In this document: piece by piece, positions 27,880 to 36,782 of the stretch | Position numbering within the stretch: position 1 is the stretch's first letter | How the letters are laid out: every line of letters begins with the position of its first letter | From: Hahellaceae bacterium | GTDB lineage: Bacteria > Pseudomonadota > Gammaproteobacteria > Pseudomonadales > Oleiphilaceae | Direction: 5' to 3' | DNA length: 64,000 nucleotides | NCBI GenBank assembly: GCA_016744695.1 | Contig: JADGDV010000015.1 | Coordinates: 4,440-68,439, forward strand | Notes under the pieces: model-generated | Told to the model about the DNA's origin: nothing | Databases searched by the model: none | The model's input: the letters and a program-made list of their open reading frames with translations, nothing else | Translations under genes and position numbers: made by a program

Positions 27880-29268
27880 ATGACAGCTCAAACAAAAGAA
27901 GAACGTAAATATGAAAGGGTTGAAGTTTACCTCCCCTTAATACTTGAATCTAATGGCAACCGGATTATTGCTCGCTCAAGAAACCTGTCGACGGGAGGGG
28001 CCAGCATCTCATTGGTCGATACCGTGAACGCAGAAGAAATTGAAGATCACGGTTCCATTACAATCAGAACACATTCAGGGAGTATAAACACACTCTACGA
28101 AATAACATACCGAAAAGAAAATATTATAGGCATCCGATTTAATACAGCCTCACAGCTAAATATTGATGCAATCAACCACGTTATTTCCAGCCAACCTTTT
28201 GGCCACGTGTTCCCCAGTGCCGCTAACGAAGAGAAAAAGAAACCGGCGGACAGAGGGTTTATCAAAAACATACAACGAAGATTGTGGATTATGCTTCGGA
28301 TGAGTGCCTTTTTAACTATTAACTTATGCTGGCCTCTTCTGAAAAGAATAGTTAACCCTAAGGTTGTTTTCGCCGTATACGGTACGCGAGGAGATCAAAG
28401 AGCTTATTTCCCCGATTGGTTTCGTAGAATATGCCCCCCTATTGTTGTAGCAGCCTATATTAATGATAAGTCTTCTCGCGGTGTTATGGTGTCATCTGTC
28501 TACTCAGAAGAGGAACTCGCAACAGACTCAAGTAAAGTCAGAAAGTATATTACGGATTTGCAACAAGCATTTCCTAATGCCAACAGGTTTGCCTTGGTTG
28601 GACGCCTCCCTGGTTTCAGCCTCAAAGCAGGTATCAATATTTCTGCACCTTTAGTCGACGGTTCTTACGGCACTCGCTTCGCTATGTATGAGTCAGCCAT
28701 TCAAATTGCTGACAAACTGACCGACAAAACATCAGTACAGTCTATTGCTATTTTAGGAGGTGCAGGAAGAATAGGTGCGAGCCTAATAGAGGACTTATGC
28801 AAAACATTCCAGACGATAATCGCCATTGACCCTCGTTATACTGAAGAGCAAACTAGCATTATAAATGGGTCCACCGTGCTCTACACCAAGAGAGGTGAGC
28901 GATTAAAAGAAACTCGCTTGGTTTTAGTGCTCACTGCCAGAGGTGACGATATTTTGCCAATGATAAGTTATTTCGCACCTGGCACAGTCGTCGCTGATGA
29001 TACACACCCATGCATCAAGCGTCCTATTAGAGCACTACTAAAAGAGCAAGAGGTCGAATTATGGAAGACCGTTGTCACTAGCGATAACTACAACATGTAC
29101 CCAAGGATGCCTAACTTTAGAAATGACAATATTCCGGGCTGCTTACTTGAAGCATTGGTACTCAATGCAACAGATGATCAAGCTCTCAACTCACCGCAAG
29201 TATTTTTCGAACAGGCGAAGAAGTGCGGCTATAGAGCACAACTTATTCGTCACCCTAATGACTCATAA
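27880..29268 (+). CDS. PilZ domain fused to an acyl-ACP-reductase-like dehydrogenase
   Basis: A 462-residue protein with two parts. Residues ~8-105 are a PilZ domain: R9-x3-R13 (RKYER) and N35-x-S37-x2-G40 (NLSTGG), the c-di-GMP contact motifs. Residues ~160-462 hold a Rossmann loop G293-GAGRIG-299, a segment VVADDTHPC, and NIPGC421-LLEALVL. From memory, cyanobacterial acyl-ACP reductase has the same order: GATGDIG, VLIDGGYP, then the acyl-carrying Cys in ACFAEAMLL. Segments before the loop also align (VDGSYGTRFAMY with TTGNTHTAY). A c-di-GMP-controlled reduction of acyl thioesters to aldehydes is my inference. GAAGG precedes the ATG by ~10 bases. Confidence 0.7.
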   Translation: MTAQTKEERKYERVEVYLPLILESNGNRIIARSRNLSTGGASISLVDTVNAEEIEDHGSITIRTHSGSINTLYEITYRKENIIGIRFNTASQLNIDAINHVISSQPFGHVFPSAANEEKKKPADRGFIKNIQRRLWIMLRMSAFLTINLCWPLLKRIVNPKVVFAVYGTRGDQRAYFPDWFRRICPPIVVAAYINDKSSRGVMVSSVYSEEELATDSSKVRKYITDLQQAFPNANRFALVGRLPGFSLKAGINISAPLVDGSYGTRFAMYESAIQIADKLTDKTSVQSIAILGGAGRIGASLIEDLCKTFQTIIAIDPRYTEEQTSIINGSTVLYTKRGERLKETRLVLVLTARGDDILPMISYFAPGTVVADDTHPCIKRPIRALLKEQEVELWKTVVTSDNYNMYPRMPNFRNDNIPGCLLEALVLNATDDQALNSPQVFFEQAKKCGYRAQLIRHPNDS

Positions 29269-29299
29269 AAAGCTACACTCTAGTCTTTACATTCTATAC

Positions 29300-29327
29300 T
29301 ATAATTTTTGAGCACTCATGAGTGCTC
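29300..29327 (+). promoter_or_regulatory. -10 box followed by an 18-bp perfect palindrome
   Basis: TATAAT at 29300-29305 is followed by the exact palindrome GAGCACTCATGAGTGCTC at 29310-29327, 27 bases before the DUF302 ATG. It could be an operator. No good -35 is visible and there is no T-run, so a terminator is less likely. Confidence 0.4.
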
Positions 29328-29354
29328 ACGGCTTTCCAGTCACGGAGAACAACT

Positions 29355-29807
29355 ATGCGAACTTTGTTATTAACGATATCAGCCCTTCTTTTTATAACTA
29401 CACCAGCCTTTTCAGCAGATGGCTTAATTAGCACTCAAAGTGTCTATGATGTAAAAACAACAGCGGACCGTCTTGAACAAAACTTAAAAACGAAAGGCAT
29501 GACTGTTTTTACAAGAATCAATCATGCAGAAGGCGCACAAAAAACAGGGCAAACACTACGCCCAACGGAGCTCGTTATTTTTGGCAACCCTAAGGTAGGC
29601 ACTCCCTTAATGAAGTGCAGTCAAACGATGGCTATCGACCTTCCACAAAAAGCGTTAATCTGGGAAGATGAATCTGGAGCGGTGTGGCTTTCTTATAATA
29701 ATCCTGACAGCTTAGCGAAACGCCACCATATAAAAGGATGCGACGAAGTCATCAAAAAAATAACTGCCGCACTAAACAATTTTTCAAAGGCCGCAACAAG
29801 CCGTTAA
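29355..29807 (+). CDS. DUF302-family secreted protein
   Basis: A ~150-residue protein with a signal peptide (MRTLLLTISALLFITTPAFSADG) followed by a DUF302 fold: TADRLEQNLKTKGMTVFTRINH, TELVIFGNPKVGTPLM, DLPQKALIWEDESGAVWLSYN. The ATG at 29355 has GGAG eight bases upstream; an in-frame ATG at 29322 lies within the palindrome and is rejected. The function of DUF302 is not established. Probably periplasmic. Confidence 0.85.
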   Translation: MRTLLLTISALLFITTPAFSADGLISTQSVYDVKTTADRLEQNLKTKGMTVFTRINHAEGAQKTGQTLRPTELVIFGNPKVGTPLMKCSQTMAIDLPQKALIWEDESGAVWLSYNNPDSLAKRHHIKGCDEVIKKITAALNNFSKAATSR

Positions 29808-29828
29808 ACCTAATTATTTGATTTATCA

Positions 29829-29858
29829 GCCATAACACTGGCGGCAGCAGGTTATGGC
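29829..29858. terminator. Possible bidirectional terminator hairpin
   Basis: GCCATAAC (29829-29836) and GTTATGGC (29851-29858) are exact inverted arms with a 14-base loop between the convergent DUF302 and efflux genes. No strong T-run follows. Confidence 0.4.
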
Positions 29859-29876
29859 CCTATAAAAACTTCAGCA

Positions 29877-30950
29877 CTATCTAGCCTGCAACAATAGATC
29901 GCCTTCAGACAAGCCCGATAGCACTTCAACCTCATCGTCTGGCAACGCTCGTCCTAATCGAATAAATCGACGCAAAGCCTGCCCACTCCGTAATATCCGA
30001 ACTACATTTAACTGCCCTACCTGAGCTACTCGATCAATAGGGATAACAATACTACTTTCAACACCCGCAGGTATTAATAAACGCGCATACATTCCAGGTA
30101 ACAATACTTCAGCATATTCAATTCGAGCTTTGATTAAAAAACTTCGTGAACCGGTATCGGCTGCTGGCACAATTTCATCTATCTGTGCCTCCATCGTTTT
30201 ATTAAGTGAAGGGATATCCACCTTTAATAACTGCCCTACTTTAAGTGACAGTGCTACTTGCTCCCTAACATGCGACTCAACCCTTAAAGATAAAGGGTTA
30301 TACAGTGACAATAGTTGATTACCTGGCGATGCGGTGTCACCAGGCTCTGCAAACCGATCAACAATTCGCCCATTAATGGGTGATATTATTTCAGTATAAC
30401 TCAAGGCCGTTTCGGCCTCTTTTTTCTGCTGCCGAGCTAATGCAAGCTCTGCGGTGAGTGAAGCATGGTTTGCCCGTGCCTTATCAACATCCACCAAGGC
30501 AACCAAACGTTGTTCGTTGAGCTTTTCTACTCGAATAAGATTTTGCTTCGCCTCAACGAGCCTTGCATTGACCACTCTGATATTTTCTTTTGCTTGCTCA
30601 GACTTTGCAATTAGATCACTTTTTTCTAACTCAATTAATGACTGGCCTTTATTAACCGTATCGCCTGCGCGCACATGAACGGCAGTAATTCTTGCGAGTA
30701 TTCTAGATGATATTATTGTTGCATATTTCGCTTCAACAGACGCGGGGGCAGGCTCAATAATAGTGAGTGTTTTACGGGTTACCTCATGTGCATTTGAAGC
30801 ATCAACAACGGCCGTTAATTCATTAATACCTGGCTGTAACTTGGAATCAAATACTCCTGCTACCCAAGCAACCATCAACAATAAAATAACAATAGCTACG
30901 ATAGGTTTTACAAGGGCATTAATTAGCCGAGCCTTAACAGAGTTAGTCAT
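29877..30950 (-). CDS. RND efflux periplasmic adaptor (HlyD/MFP family)
   Basis: A 357-residue membrane-fusion protein: one N-terminal membrane helix (about 12-32), a split lipoyl domain (VHVRAGDTVNKGQSLIELEKSDL ... YTEIISPINGRIVDRFAEPGD) around a coiled-coil hairpin, then beta-barrel and membrane-proximal domains. It bridges the RND pump to an outer-membrane channel. Its ATG overlaps the stop of the RND gene (ATGA), so it is translated after the pump. No outer-membrane factor gene is in the window. Confidence 0.92.
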   Translation of the reverse strand: MTNSVKARLINALVKPIVAIVILLLMVAWVAGVFDSKLQPGINELTAVVDASNAHEVTRKTLTIIEPAPASVEAKYATIISSRILARITAVHVRAGDTVNKGQSLIELEKSDLIAKSEQAKENIRVVNARLVEAKQNLIRVEKLNEQRLVALVDVDKARANHASLTAELALARQQKKEAETALSYTEIISPINGRIVDRFAEPGDTASPGNQLLSLYNPLSLRVESHVREQVALSLKVGQLLKVDIPSLNKTMEAQIDEIVPAADTGSRSFLIKARIEYAEVLLPGMYARLLIPAGVESSIVIPIDRVAQVGQLNVVRILRSGQALRRFIRLGRALPDDEVEVLSGLSEGDLLLQAR

Positions 30951-33900
30951 GATCTTATCTCTTTTTCTTTAACAGTTTTATCGAGGGGCGCCGAAGTTTC
31001 AAATACGGTCTGTTTTTCGAAAACTAAAAGGTAAACGACGGGAATAACAATTAATGTAAAGATTGTTGATGAAATGACACCAAAAATTATTGCTAATGCT
31101 AGGCCACTAAATACAGGGTCTAAAATAATAATTAAATTACCTAGCATTGTGGTGCCTGCCGTCAGTAAAATAGGTCGCATTCTAATTGCACCCGCTTGAA
31201 TAAGTGCTTCTCTTATTGGTAAACCTTCTGACCTGGCCTGACTAATAAACTCAATTAATATTAATGAGTTCCTCACCACAATCCCGGCCAAAGCAATCAT
31301 TCCAATCATTGCGGTTGCGGTAAACAATATAGGCTCAGGCGCACCAGCAATAACACGTTCCCCAAACTGATTTAGCAACCAAAAGCCAGGCATGATGCCG
31401 ATAATAGTTAAAGGAATCGCAGACATAATAATCAATGATAACGCAGATGAAGCCGTCTGGGCTCGCAATACAAAGAATATGGCGGTTAAAGCAAATGCAA
31501 ATGCCAACCCCATATCACGAAATACATCGACCGTAATTTTCCACTCACCTTCACCTTTCCAGCTAACATCAACCCCATCAGGTAATACCCAAGCATCATC
31601 GCCACCACTAAATAAGAAGTTTCGTCCCCCCCAATCTAGAGCACCTACACTATTCTTCTCATCAATGTTACCTGTTATATTCGTGCCATCTATATTAAAG
31701 TCGGCATTCACGTCAGCAATAACTTCTGCTGGCGTCCGGCCCGAAAGTTCAGCCATAACATAAACAACAGGCCTAAGATCTTTTCGGTGAATAGCTTCAT
31801 CAGCTACACTTTTATCAAATGCCCCCAACTCTCCCAGTGAAACTAATGGCTGAGGTGCTATTTCCAGACCTTGAGTCGTACTATGCTGAACGACGCCTGA
31901 ACGCCCCCTTACTTGTAATCGCTCAAAATCATTCAGGTTATTTCTTTCTTCAGGAGGCAGCCTCAGCGTTATAGGTAATGGAACAGCCTCTCTGGGCATT
32001 TGCAAAAAACCCGCCTGAAGTCCTTCGTTAGCCATGATCAAAGTGGTATTAATATCATCCGTCGAAACACCCGACAATGCTGCTTTTTGCTTATCAGCAA
32101 TAAATCGAAAACGCTCTCTTTCATCTTCAACCGTAGAGTCTACTTCAACAACAAATGGCTCGCGCTCTAAACGTTTAATTAAGGCAGCTGCGGCCTCTTT
32201 TTGCACCGAATAAGGCGTTGATATTTCGCCATAAACCTCTGCTACAACAGTACTCAATACAGGTGGACCAGGAGGGACTTCTACAATTTTTATCTTGATA
32301 CCGTTATCATTTAAAGGATTGAGCAAAGAACGCAGTCGCAATACAACCGCATGAGACTGATGTTCCCTTTCTTCCTTGTCTATCAGTGTAACTCGTAAAT
32401 CAGCCACATGAGGGCCTACGCGCTGATAATAGCGTCGAACCATTCCATTAAAATCTATAGGGGATGGCATACCAACATAAGCCGCTATTGCTCTTACCTC
32501 TGGTATTAAACTAATTTGTGCAGAGACTTGTCTTGCCAACGCAGCTGTATTTTCTAAGCTGCTACTCTCCGGCATATCAATAAGGACTTGCACTTCATTT
32601 TTGTTATCAAAAGGAAGAAGTTTCAGAGGCACTAACCGTAACACAGGCAAAGCAGCAGCAATAATAAACATCACTAGGACAACCCAAAGCACCCACTTCG
32701 CCTTCCTTCGATCATCCAGTAATGGCCCAATAAGCTTTCGGTAAACCTTTAACAAACTCGACTCTTCCGGCTCATTACCCTCTGACAACAGCTCAGGTGC
32801 TTTTTTGGGTTTCAATAGCTTTCGAGCCAGCCAGGGCGTTACTAAAAAGGCAACAATGGTACTGGAAATAACACTAACGGGCACATTAAAAGCCATCGGC
32901 GCCATGTACGGGCCCATCATTCCGCTAATAAAAGCCAGCGGAACAAAAGCCAGCACAATAGTCAGCGTAGACATAATAAGCGGGGTACGGACCTCGGCAA
33001 CCGCATTAACAATGCTTGTATCTTGATCCGCTGTCCCTTTATTAATAAAACGAGAGATGTTGTCTACCCCCGTAATAGGGTCGTCCACCAATAAACCAAG
33101 AGATAAGATAAGCGCAAAAAGCGTAACTCTATTAATGGTATAACCAAAGGCCATATCCAGACCTAAAGTAATGCCATAACAAATAGGGACAGCTAAACCC
33201 ACCACTAAGGCAGCTCTCCACCCCAGAAAAACACCAATAAATATTACGACAGTCACTATCGCAAATCCTAAACTAGCCGCCAGGTCATTTACTTTCTCGT
33301 TAGCTGTTTCACCATAATCTCTAATAACCTCGAACTTTATTTCTTGGGGTAGCAACTCTCGTTTTAAATGAGAAATAAGTTGATTCACGTCATCAGCGAC
33401 TTGTACAGCATTGCTTCCTCGTTGCTTGGCGACACTGATGTTCACCATAGGAAAACCTTCGTTTCTTACTTTATCGCCCTCTTCTTTATAGTCAGGGTGA
33501 GCCGATGCAAAATCAATCCATGTATAAGAATCTGCTTCATCTGGCCCATCAACAATATCAGCGACATCTTTCAGAAAGATTGGAGTACCATCTATAACAT
33601 TAATCACTAATGACTGAAGTGCATCAACAGAGCGCACAAAATCCCCCGTCTCCAAAAGGATTGACCGGTTATTAAAGGCCCACTGACCTGCACTTTCTAA
33701 TTTATTAGATACCTGAAACGCATTCACAATATCAACAGCCGTCGTTTGGCGTGCTGCTAAACTTTCTGGTTTAATTTGGATTCGAATAGTTCGAGGACGG
33801 CCACCTACCACATTAACCTCGCTGGTAGACGGAATTTTCTGTATGGAGGTTGAAATATCCTCTGCCACTCTTCTTAACTCATAATCACTATAAAGGGCTG

Positions 33901-34354
33901 GATCACTGCTCCACAGTGCAAGAACCATAATAGGGACATCGTCAACTTCAACAGGTTTAACCAACCAGTTCTGCACAACGCCAGGTATCTTGTCTTGATT
34001 GGAATAAAGCTTATTGTAAGTATTAAGTATTGAGTTTTCTCTGTCTTCACCCACTTGAAAACGCAGCGTTACAGCAGACCGCCCGGTCACTGACGTTGAA
34101 TACACATGTTCGACACCAGGGATTTGCGCCAATAGTTTTTCTAGAGGTGTGGTGACCTGTCGTTCAATTTGCTTAGCACCTAAACCTGGCGCAGAAACCA
34201 AAATATCAACCATGGGCACAACAATTTGAGGTTCTTCTTCTCGTGGCGTAAATTGCAGAGCGAGTACGCCTACAATCAAAGAGATAACAAACAATAATAG
34301 AGGTACGCCACCACTCAGTGTTGATTTAACCATTTTATCCAAAGGGTGCTTCAT
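30947..34354 (-). CDS. RND efflux transporter, inner-membrane pump
   Basis: A ~1135-residue AcrB-type pump with 12 predicted membrane helices and two large periplasmic loops. The proton-relay aspartates are present in GLLVDDPITGVDN; APMAFNVPVSVISS and GIVVRNSLILIEF are further family landmarks. It is longer than AcrB (~1050). I choose the ATG at 34354 (MKHPLDKM) over the GTG at 34372. Which drug or metabolite it moves is unknown. It diverges from the FNR-controlled gene at 34649, so the FNR box could affect both. Confidence 0.92.
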   Translation of the reverse strand: MKHPLDKMVKSTLSGGVPLLLFVISLIVGVLALQFTPREEEPQIVVPMVDILVSAPGLGAKQIERQVTTPLEKLLAQIPGVEHVYSTSVTGRSAVTLRFQVGEDRENSILNTYNKLYSNQDKIPGVVQNWLVKPVEVDDVPIMVLALWSSDPALYSDYELRRVAEDISTSIQKIPSTSEVNVVGGRPRTIRIQIKPESLAARQTTAVDIVNAFQVSNKLESAGQWAFNNRSILLETGDFVRSVDALQSLVINVIDGTPIFLKDVADIVDGPDEADSYTWIDFASAHPDYKEEGDKVRNEGFPMVNISVAKQRGSNAVQVADDVNQLISHLKRELLPQEIKFEVIRDYGETANEKVNDLAASLGFAIVTVVIFIGVFLGWRAALVVGLAVPICYGITLGLDMAFGYTINRVTLFALILSLGLLVDDPITGVDNISRFINKGTADQDTSIVNAVAEVRTPLIMSTLTIVLAFVPLAFISGMMGPYMAPMAFNVPVSVISSTIVAFLVTPWLARKLLKPKKAPELLSEGNEPEESSLLKVYRKLIGPLLDDRRKAKWVLWVVLVMFIIAAALPVLRLVPLKLLPFDNKNEVQVLIDMPESSSLENTAALARQVSAQISLIPEVRAIAAYVGMPSPIDFNGMVRRYYQRVGPHVADLRVTLIDKEEREHQSHAVVLRLRSLLNPLNDNGIKIKIVEVPPGPPVLSTVVAEVYGEISTPYSVQKEAAAALIKRLEREPFVVEVDSTVEDERERFRFIADKQKAALSGVSTDDINTTLIMANEGLQAGFLQMPREAVPLPITLRLPPEERNNLNDFERLQVRGRSGVVQHSTTQGLEIAPQPLVSLGELGAFDKSVADEAIHRKDLRPVVYVMAELSGRTPAEVIADVNADFNIDGTNITGNIDEKNSVGALDWGGRNFLFSGGDDAWVLPDGVDVSWKGEGEWKITVDVFRDMGLAFAFALTAIFFVLRAQTASSALSLIIMSAIPLTIIGIMPGFWLLNQFGERVIAGAPEPILFTATAMIGMIALAGIVVRNSLILIEFISQARSEGLPIREALIQAGAIRMRPILLTAGTTMLGNLIIILDPVFSGLALAIIFGVISSTIFTLIVIPVVYLLVFEKQTVFETSAPLDKTVKEKEIRS

Positions 34355-34538
34355 CGAGTATTTTCTCTTCACGACGTGTATCGAATATTCAAGATAACAT
34401 AATCATAAATATATATAAGGCTATAATTGAATCGTATTTACTCAACGCTCAGATTTGTACGTTTTTCAATCAAGTCAGTTTAATAAGTTATTAATTATTA
34501 ACGCGCTTTCTTCAATTTTTACTTGACCCTTCGCTGTA

Positions 34539-34579
34539 TTGATACAAATCAACCTACTACCCGTACCAGTGAGTAGACT
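34539..34579 (+). promoter_or_regulatory. FNR/Anr box and class II promoter of the HemN-like gene
   Basis: TTGATACAAATCAA (34539-34552) is a perfect TTGAT-N4-ATCAA site. TAGACT (34574-34579) is a -10 box starting 28.5 bases from the site centre, which puts the site at about -41 from a predicted start near 34586. That is the standard activating position for FNR. Confidence 0.85.
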
Positions 34580-34648
34580 AACCTTTATAGGAATAAACAT
34601 TATTAGTGGATATGACTCCACACTAGAATGACGCCATAAGGAAGTTCA

Positions 34649-35806
34649 ATGGGCTCACCTTATAAAACGGTTACACCCATAGTTGCAAGCTACCGAGTAA
34701 CAAAGGATGCCCTTGGGGTGAGTTCATCCCCGACAAACAGGACTATGAGACAGATATTCTCACACAAAGACTGGTTATTTTGCACCAACAGCTTCCGTTA
34801 TGACTCTCCGGATAAGCCAGGCCTATTTGTGGAAGACAGAGAATTCAGCCTTAATAATTATCAGGATATCATCACCAACAACAACCGAAACAATTCTGAA
34901 ATTGCACTTAGCTTGTCCATGCCGTTACAAAACACGCTATGCAGTCATCCATTAAAGCCAAGCCATACACAAAGTAGCGCTATTAAAAACAGCTCCACCC
35001 AAAACAACGTCAGCCCAGTCCGAAACTATATTGACCACTTGCTAAGCGAAATAAAGCTAGTCAGCACGCTTATTCCAAAGACACGTACGGTTAATTATAT
35101 TCATTGGCAAGGCGATATAGCTCAACTACTCAGCCCTGCCGAAATGACTGAGATAATGTATTCACTCAATAAAGCGTTCACCCTTCAAAGCGAACAGCAA
35201 GGCACGTATGTTATTGAGCTTGAAAAAGTCCCTGCAGATGATTCAATTATCGCTCTGATTAAAGGGCTTGGTTTTGGCCATATTTGCCTAGGTACTCAAA
35301 ATAGAAATAAAGAACCTATTGATTTCAAATTTTTATCTCGACAGGTATCGATATTTAAACAATATGGTTTTAAAACCGTCAATGTTCGGTTTCTTATTGA
35401 TAAGCATGAGAGTTGTGATCAACTAAGCAAGAAACTTGATGGCTTAATTGCAATAAACCCAGATACTATTTATTTAATCGACGAAAATGAACACCACTCT
35501 GTTCTTTCCGGTATTGAAGCTGAAAGTAATGAGCACAAAAGAGCTTGCAAGTGTCACAACACCTTCGAAAAAAAGCTAACTCAGTCTGGTTATCAAAAAC
35601 TTAACCACGTTAAATTTTCAAAAGATAGAATAGCGTCTAAAGGAATATCCGGAGACTTGATTGGCCTGGGCCTTGGAGCAACCAGCCTTATAGAAAATGC
35701 GTTTATTCATAATGTAGATCAACTAGATCAGTACTACCAAAAACTAGAGCTAAAACAACTTCCATTTAGTTACGGGGGATACATTAGACCCCAAAACCCG
35801 ATATAA
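34649..35806 (+). CDS. HemN-like protein lacking radical-SAM motifs
   Basis: A 385-residue protein that aligns along most of its length with oxygen-independent coproporphyrinogen oxidase HemN. SEIALSLSMPLQNTLC corresponds to RPLSLYVHIPFCHKLC, TVNYIHWQGDIAQLLS to QLHWGGGTPTYLN, and SGDLIGLGLGATSLIENAF ... LDQYYQKLE to TDLLGMGVSAISMIGD ... LKQYYQQVD. The C-x3-C-x2-C cluster motif has become Q94-x3-C98-x2-P101. The SAM-binding GGGTP is replaced (QGDIA, 154-158), and the C-terminal HemN domain is missing. It cannot be a normal radical-SAM enzyme. It keeps an FNR promoter and the place next to fnr that hemN has in Pseudomonas. The frame is intact, so it is not an obvious pseudogene. AAGGA lies 7 bases before the ATG. 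Confidence 0.75.
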   Translation: MGSPYKTVTPIVASYRVTKDALGVSSSPTNRTMRQIFSHKDWLFCTNSFRYDSPDKPGLFVEDREFSLNNYQDIITNNNRNNSEIALSLSMPLQNTLCSHPLKPSHTQSSAIKNSSTQNNVSPVRNYIDHLLSEIKLVSTLIPKTRTVNYIHWQGDIAQLLSPAEMTEIMYSLNKAFTLQSEQQGTYVIELEKVPADDSIIALIKGLGFGHICLGTQNRNKEPIDFKFLSRQVSIFKQYGFKTVNVRFLIDKHESCDQLSKKLDGLIAINPDTIYLIDENEHHSVLSGIEAESNEHKRACKCHNTFEKKLTQSGYQKLNHVKFSKDRIASKGISGDLIGLGLGATSLIENAFIHNVDQLDQYYQKLELKQLPFSYGGYIRPQNPI

Positions 35807-35924
35807 TACTGATAAAACCTCCCCCCACTAAGTAACAAATTTACTTATCTACTCATTACCCCTCTATCACTACGCTATTAATATGTTAGAATTGCGCTAT
35901 TATATGTTCCAAACTGAGTAATAA

Positions 35925-35938
35925 TTGATTACTATCAC
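35925..35938 (+). promoter_or_regulatory. Near-consensus FNR box upstream of fnr
   Basis: TTGATTACTATCAC has nine of ten half-site bases of TTGAT-N4-ATCAA and lies 33-46 bases before the fnr ATG. At that distance it fits autorepression better than activation. Confidence 0.55.
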
Positions 35939-35970
35939 GGAATAAATGCGTTTAATTGGATACAGCATCA

Positions 35971-36729
35971 ATGAGTGAAAAAATCGCGGTAGCAGATTCA
36001 AGTCCAACCAAAGGGCTTAACCAATCTTGTTTACAATGCAGCTTAAGTAACTTATGCATTCCTATTTCAGTAAACAAAGATGAAATTGATCACCTTGAAG
36101 ACATTATAAAACAAGGTAAAACTATTAGCCGCGGCAATCATATATTTAAAGAACACTCACCTTTTGGCTCATTATTCGCAGTCCGCAGTGGCGCAATAAA
36201 AACATATTCAGTCACAGAAGATGGTGAAGAACAAGTTACCGGCTTCTACCTACCCGGTGAAATTATCGGCCTTGATAGCACAAACACTAATGCCTATAGC
36301 TGCTCAGCAAAAGCTCTTGAGCGCTCCAGTGTTTGCGAGATACCTTTTAATCAATTAGAAACACTGGCCTCAAAAATACCAACACTGCAGCATCACTTCT
36401 TCTCTTTAATGAGTAAAGAGATTCAAGGCAGCCGACAGCTCACCATGCTCCTGAGTAAAAATACTGCCGAAGAACGCATTGCGTCTTTATTATTAAGTTT
36501 ATCCAGTCGATTTAAACTACGAAAACTTTCTGGTGTTAGTTTTCGCCTCCCTATGCCTAGAAATGACATAGGTAATTATCTTGGACTTGCAGTTGAAACC
36601 GTCAGCAGAGTATTTACTCGCTTCCAAAAAAGCGGACTTATTTCTGTACAAGGACGCGAAGTAGTTCTAGAAGATATGGATGCCCTAATCGATATTGTAA
36701 AGAATCATAGCAAGTGCACGAAGGATTAA
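35971..36729 (+). CDS. fnr: FNR/Anr-type oxygen-sensing transcription regulator
   Basis: A ~252-residue CRP/FNR-family regulator. The N-terminal cluster CLQCSLSNLC supplies three Cys, and the fourth is in AYSCSAKAL in the middle, so an oxygen-labile [4Fe-4S] cluster is expected. The cNMP-like beta roll follows (FKEHSPFGSLFAVRSGAIKTY). The C-terminal HTH has the FNR recognition helix (LGLAVETVSRVFTRFQ) with the E..SR that reads TTGAT. I start at the ATG at 35971; the TTG at 35956 is the upstream alternative. Two neighbouring promoters carry its box. Confidence 0.95.
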   Translation: MSEKIAVADSSPTKGLNQSCLQCSLSNLCIPISVNKDEIDHLEDIIKQGKTISRGNHIFKEHSPFGSLFAVRSGAIKTYSVTEDGEEQVTGFYLPGEIIGLDSTNTNAYSCSAKALERSSVCEIPFNQLETLASKIPTLQHHFFSLMSKEIQGSRQLTMLLSKNTAEERIASLLLSLSSRFKLRKLSGVSFRLPMPRNDIGNYLGLAVETVSRVFTRFQKSGLISVQGREVVLEDMDALIDIVKNHSKCTKD

Positions 36730-36782
36730 CCTCATTCAAACCATTAAAATAAGCTACATATCTTTCTAATACCTCATCCTAA

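Noticed and set aside
34649-35806. Plain hemN annotation or simple pseudogene
   Set aside because: The radical-SAM and SAM-binding motifs are missing, so hemN would mislead. The frame, ribosome site and promoter are intact, so pseudogene is not supported either.
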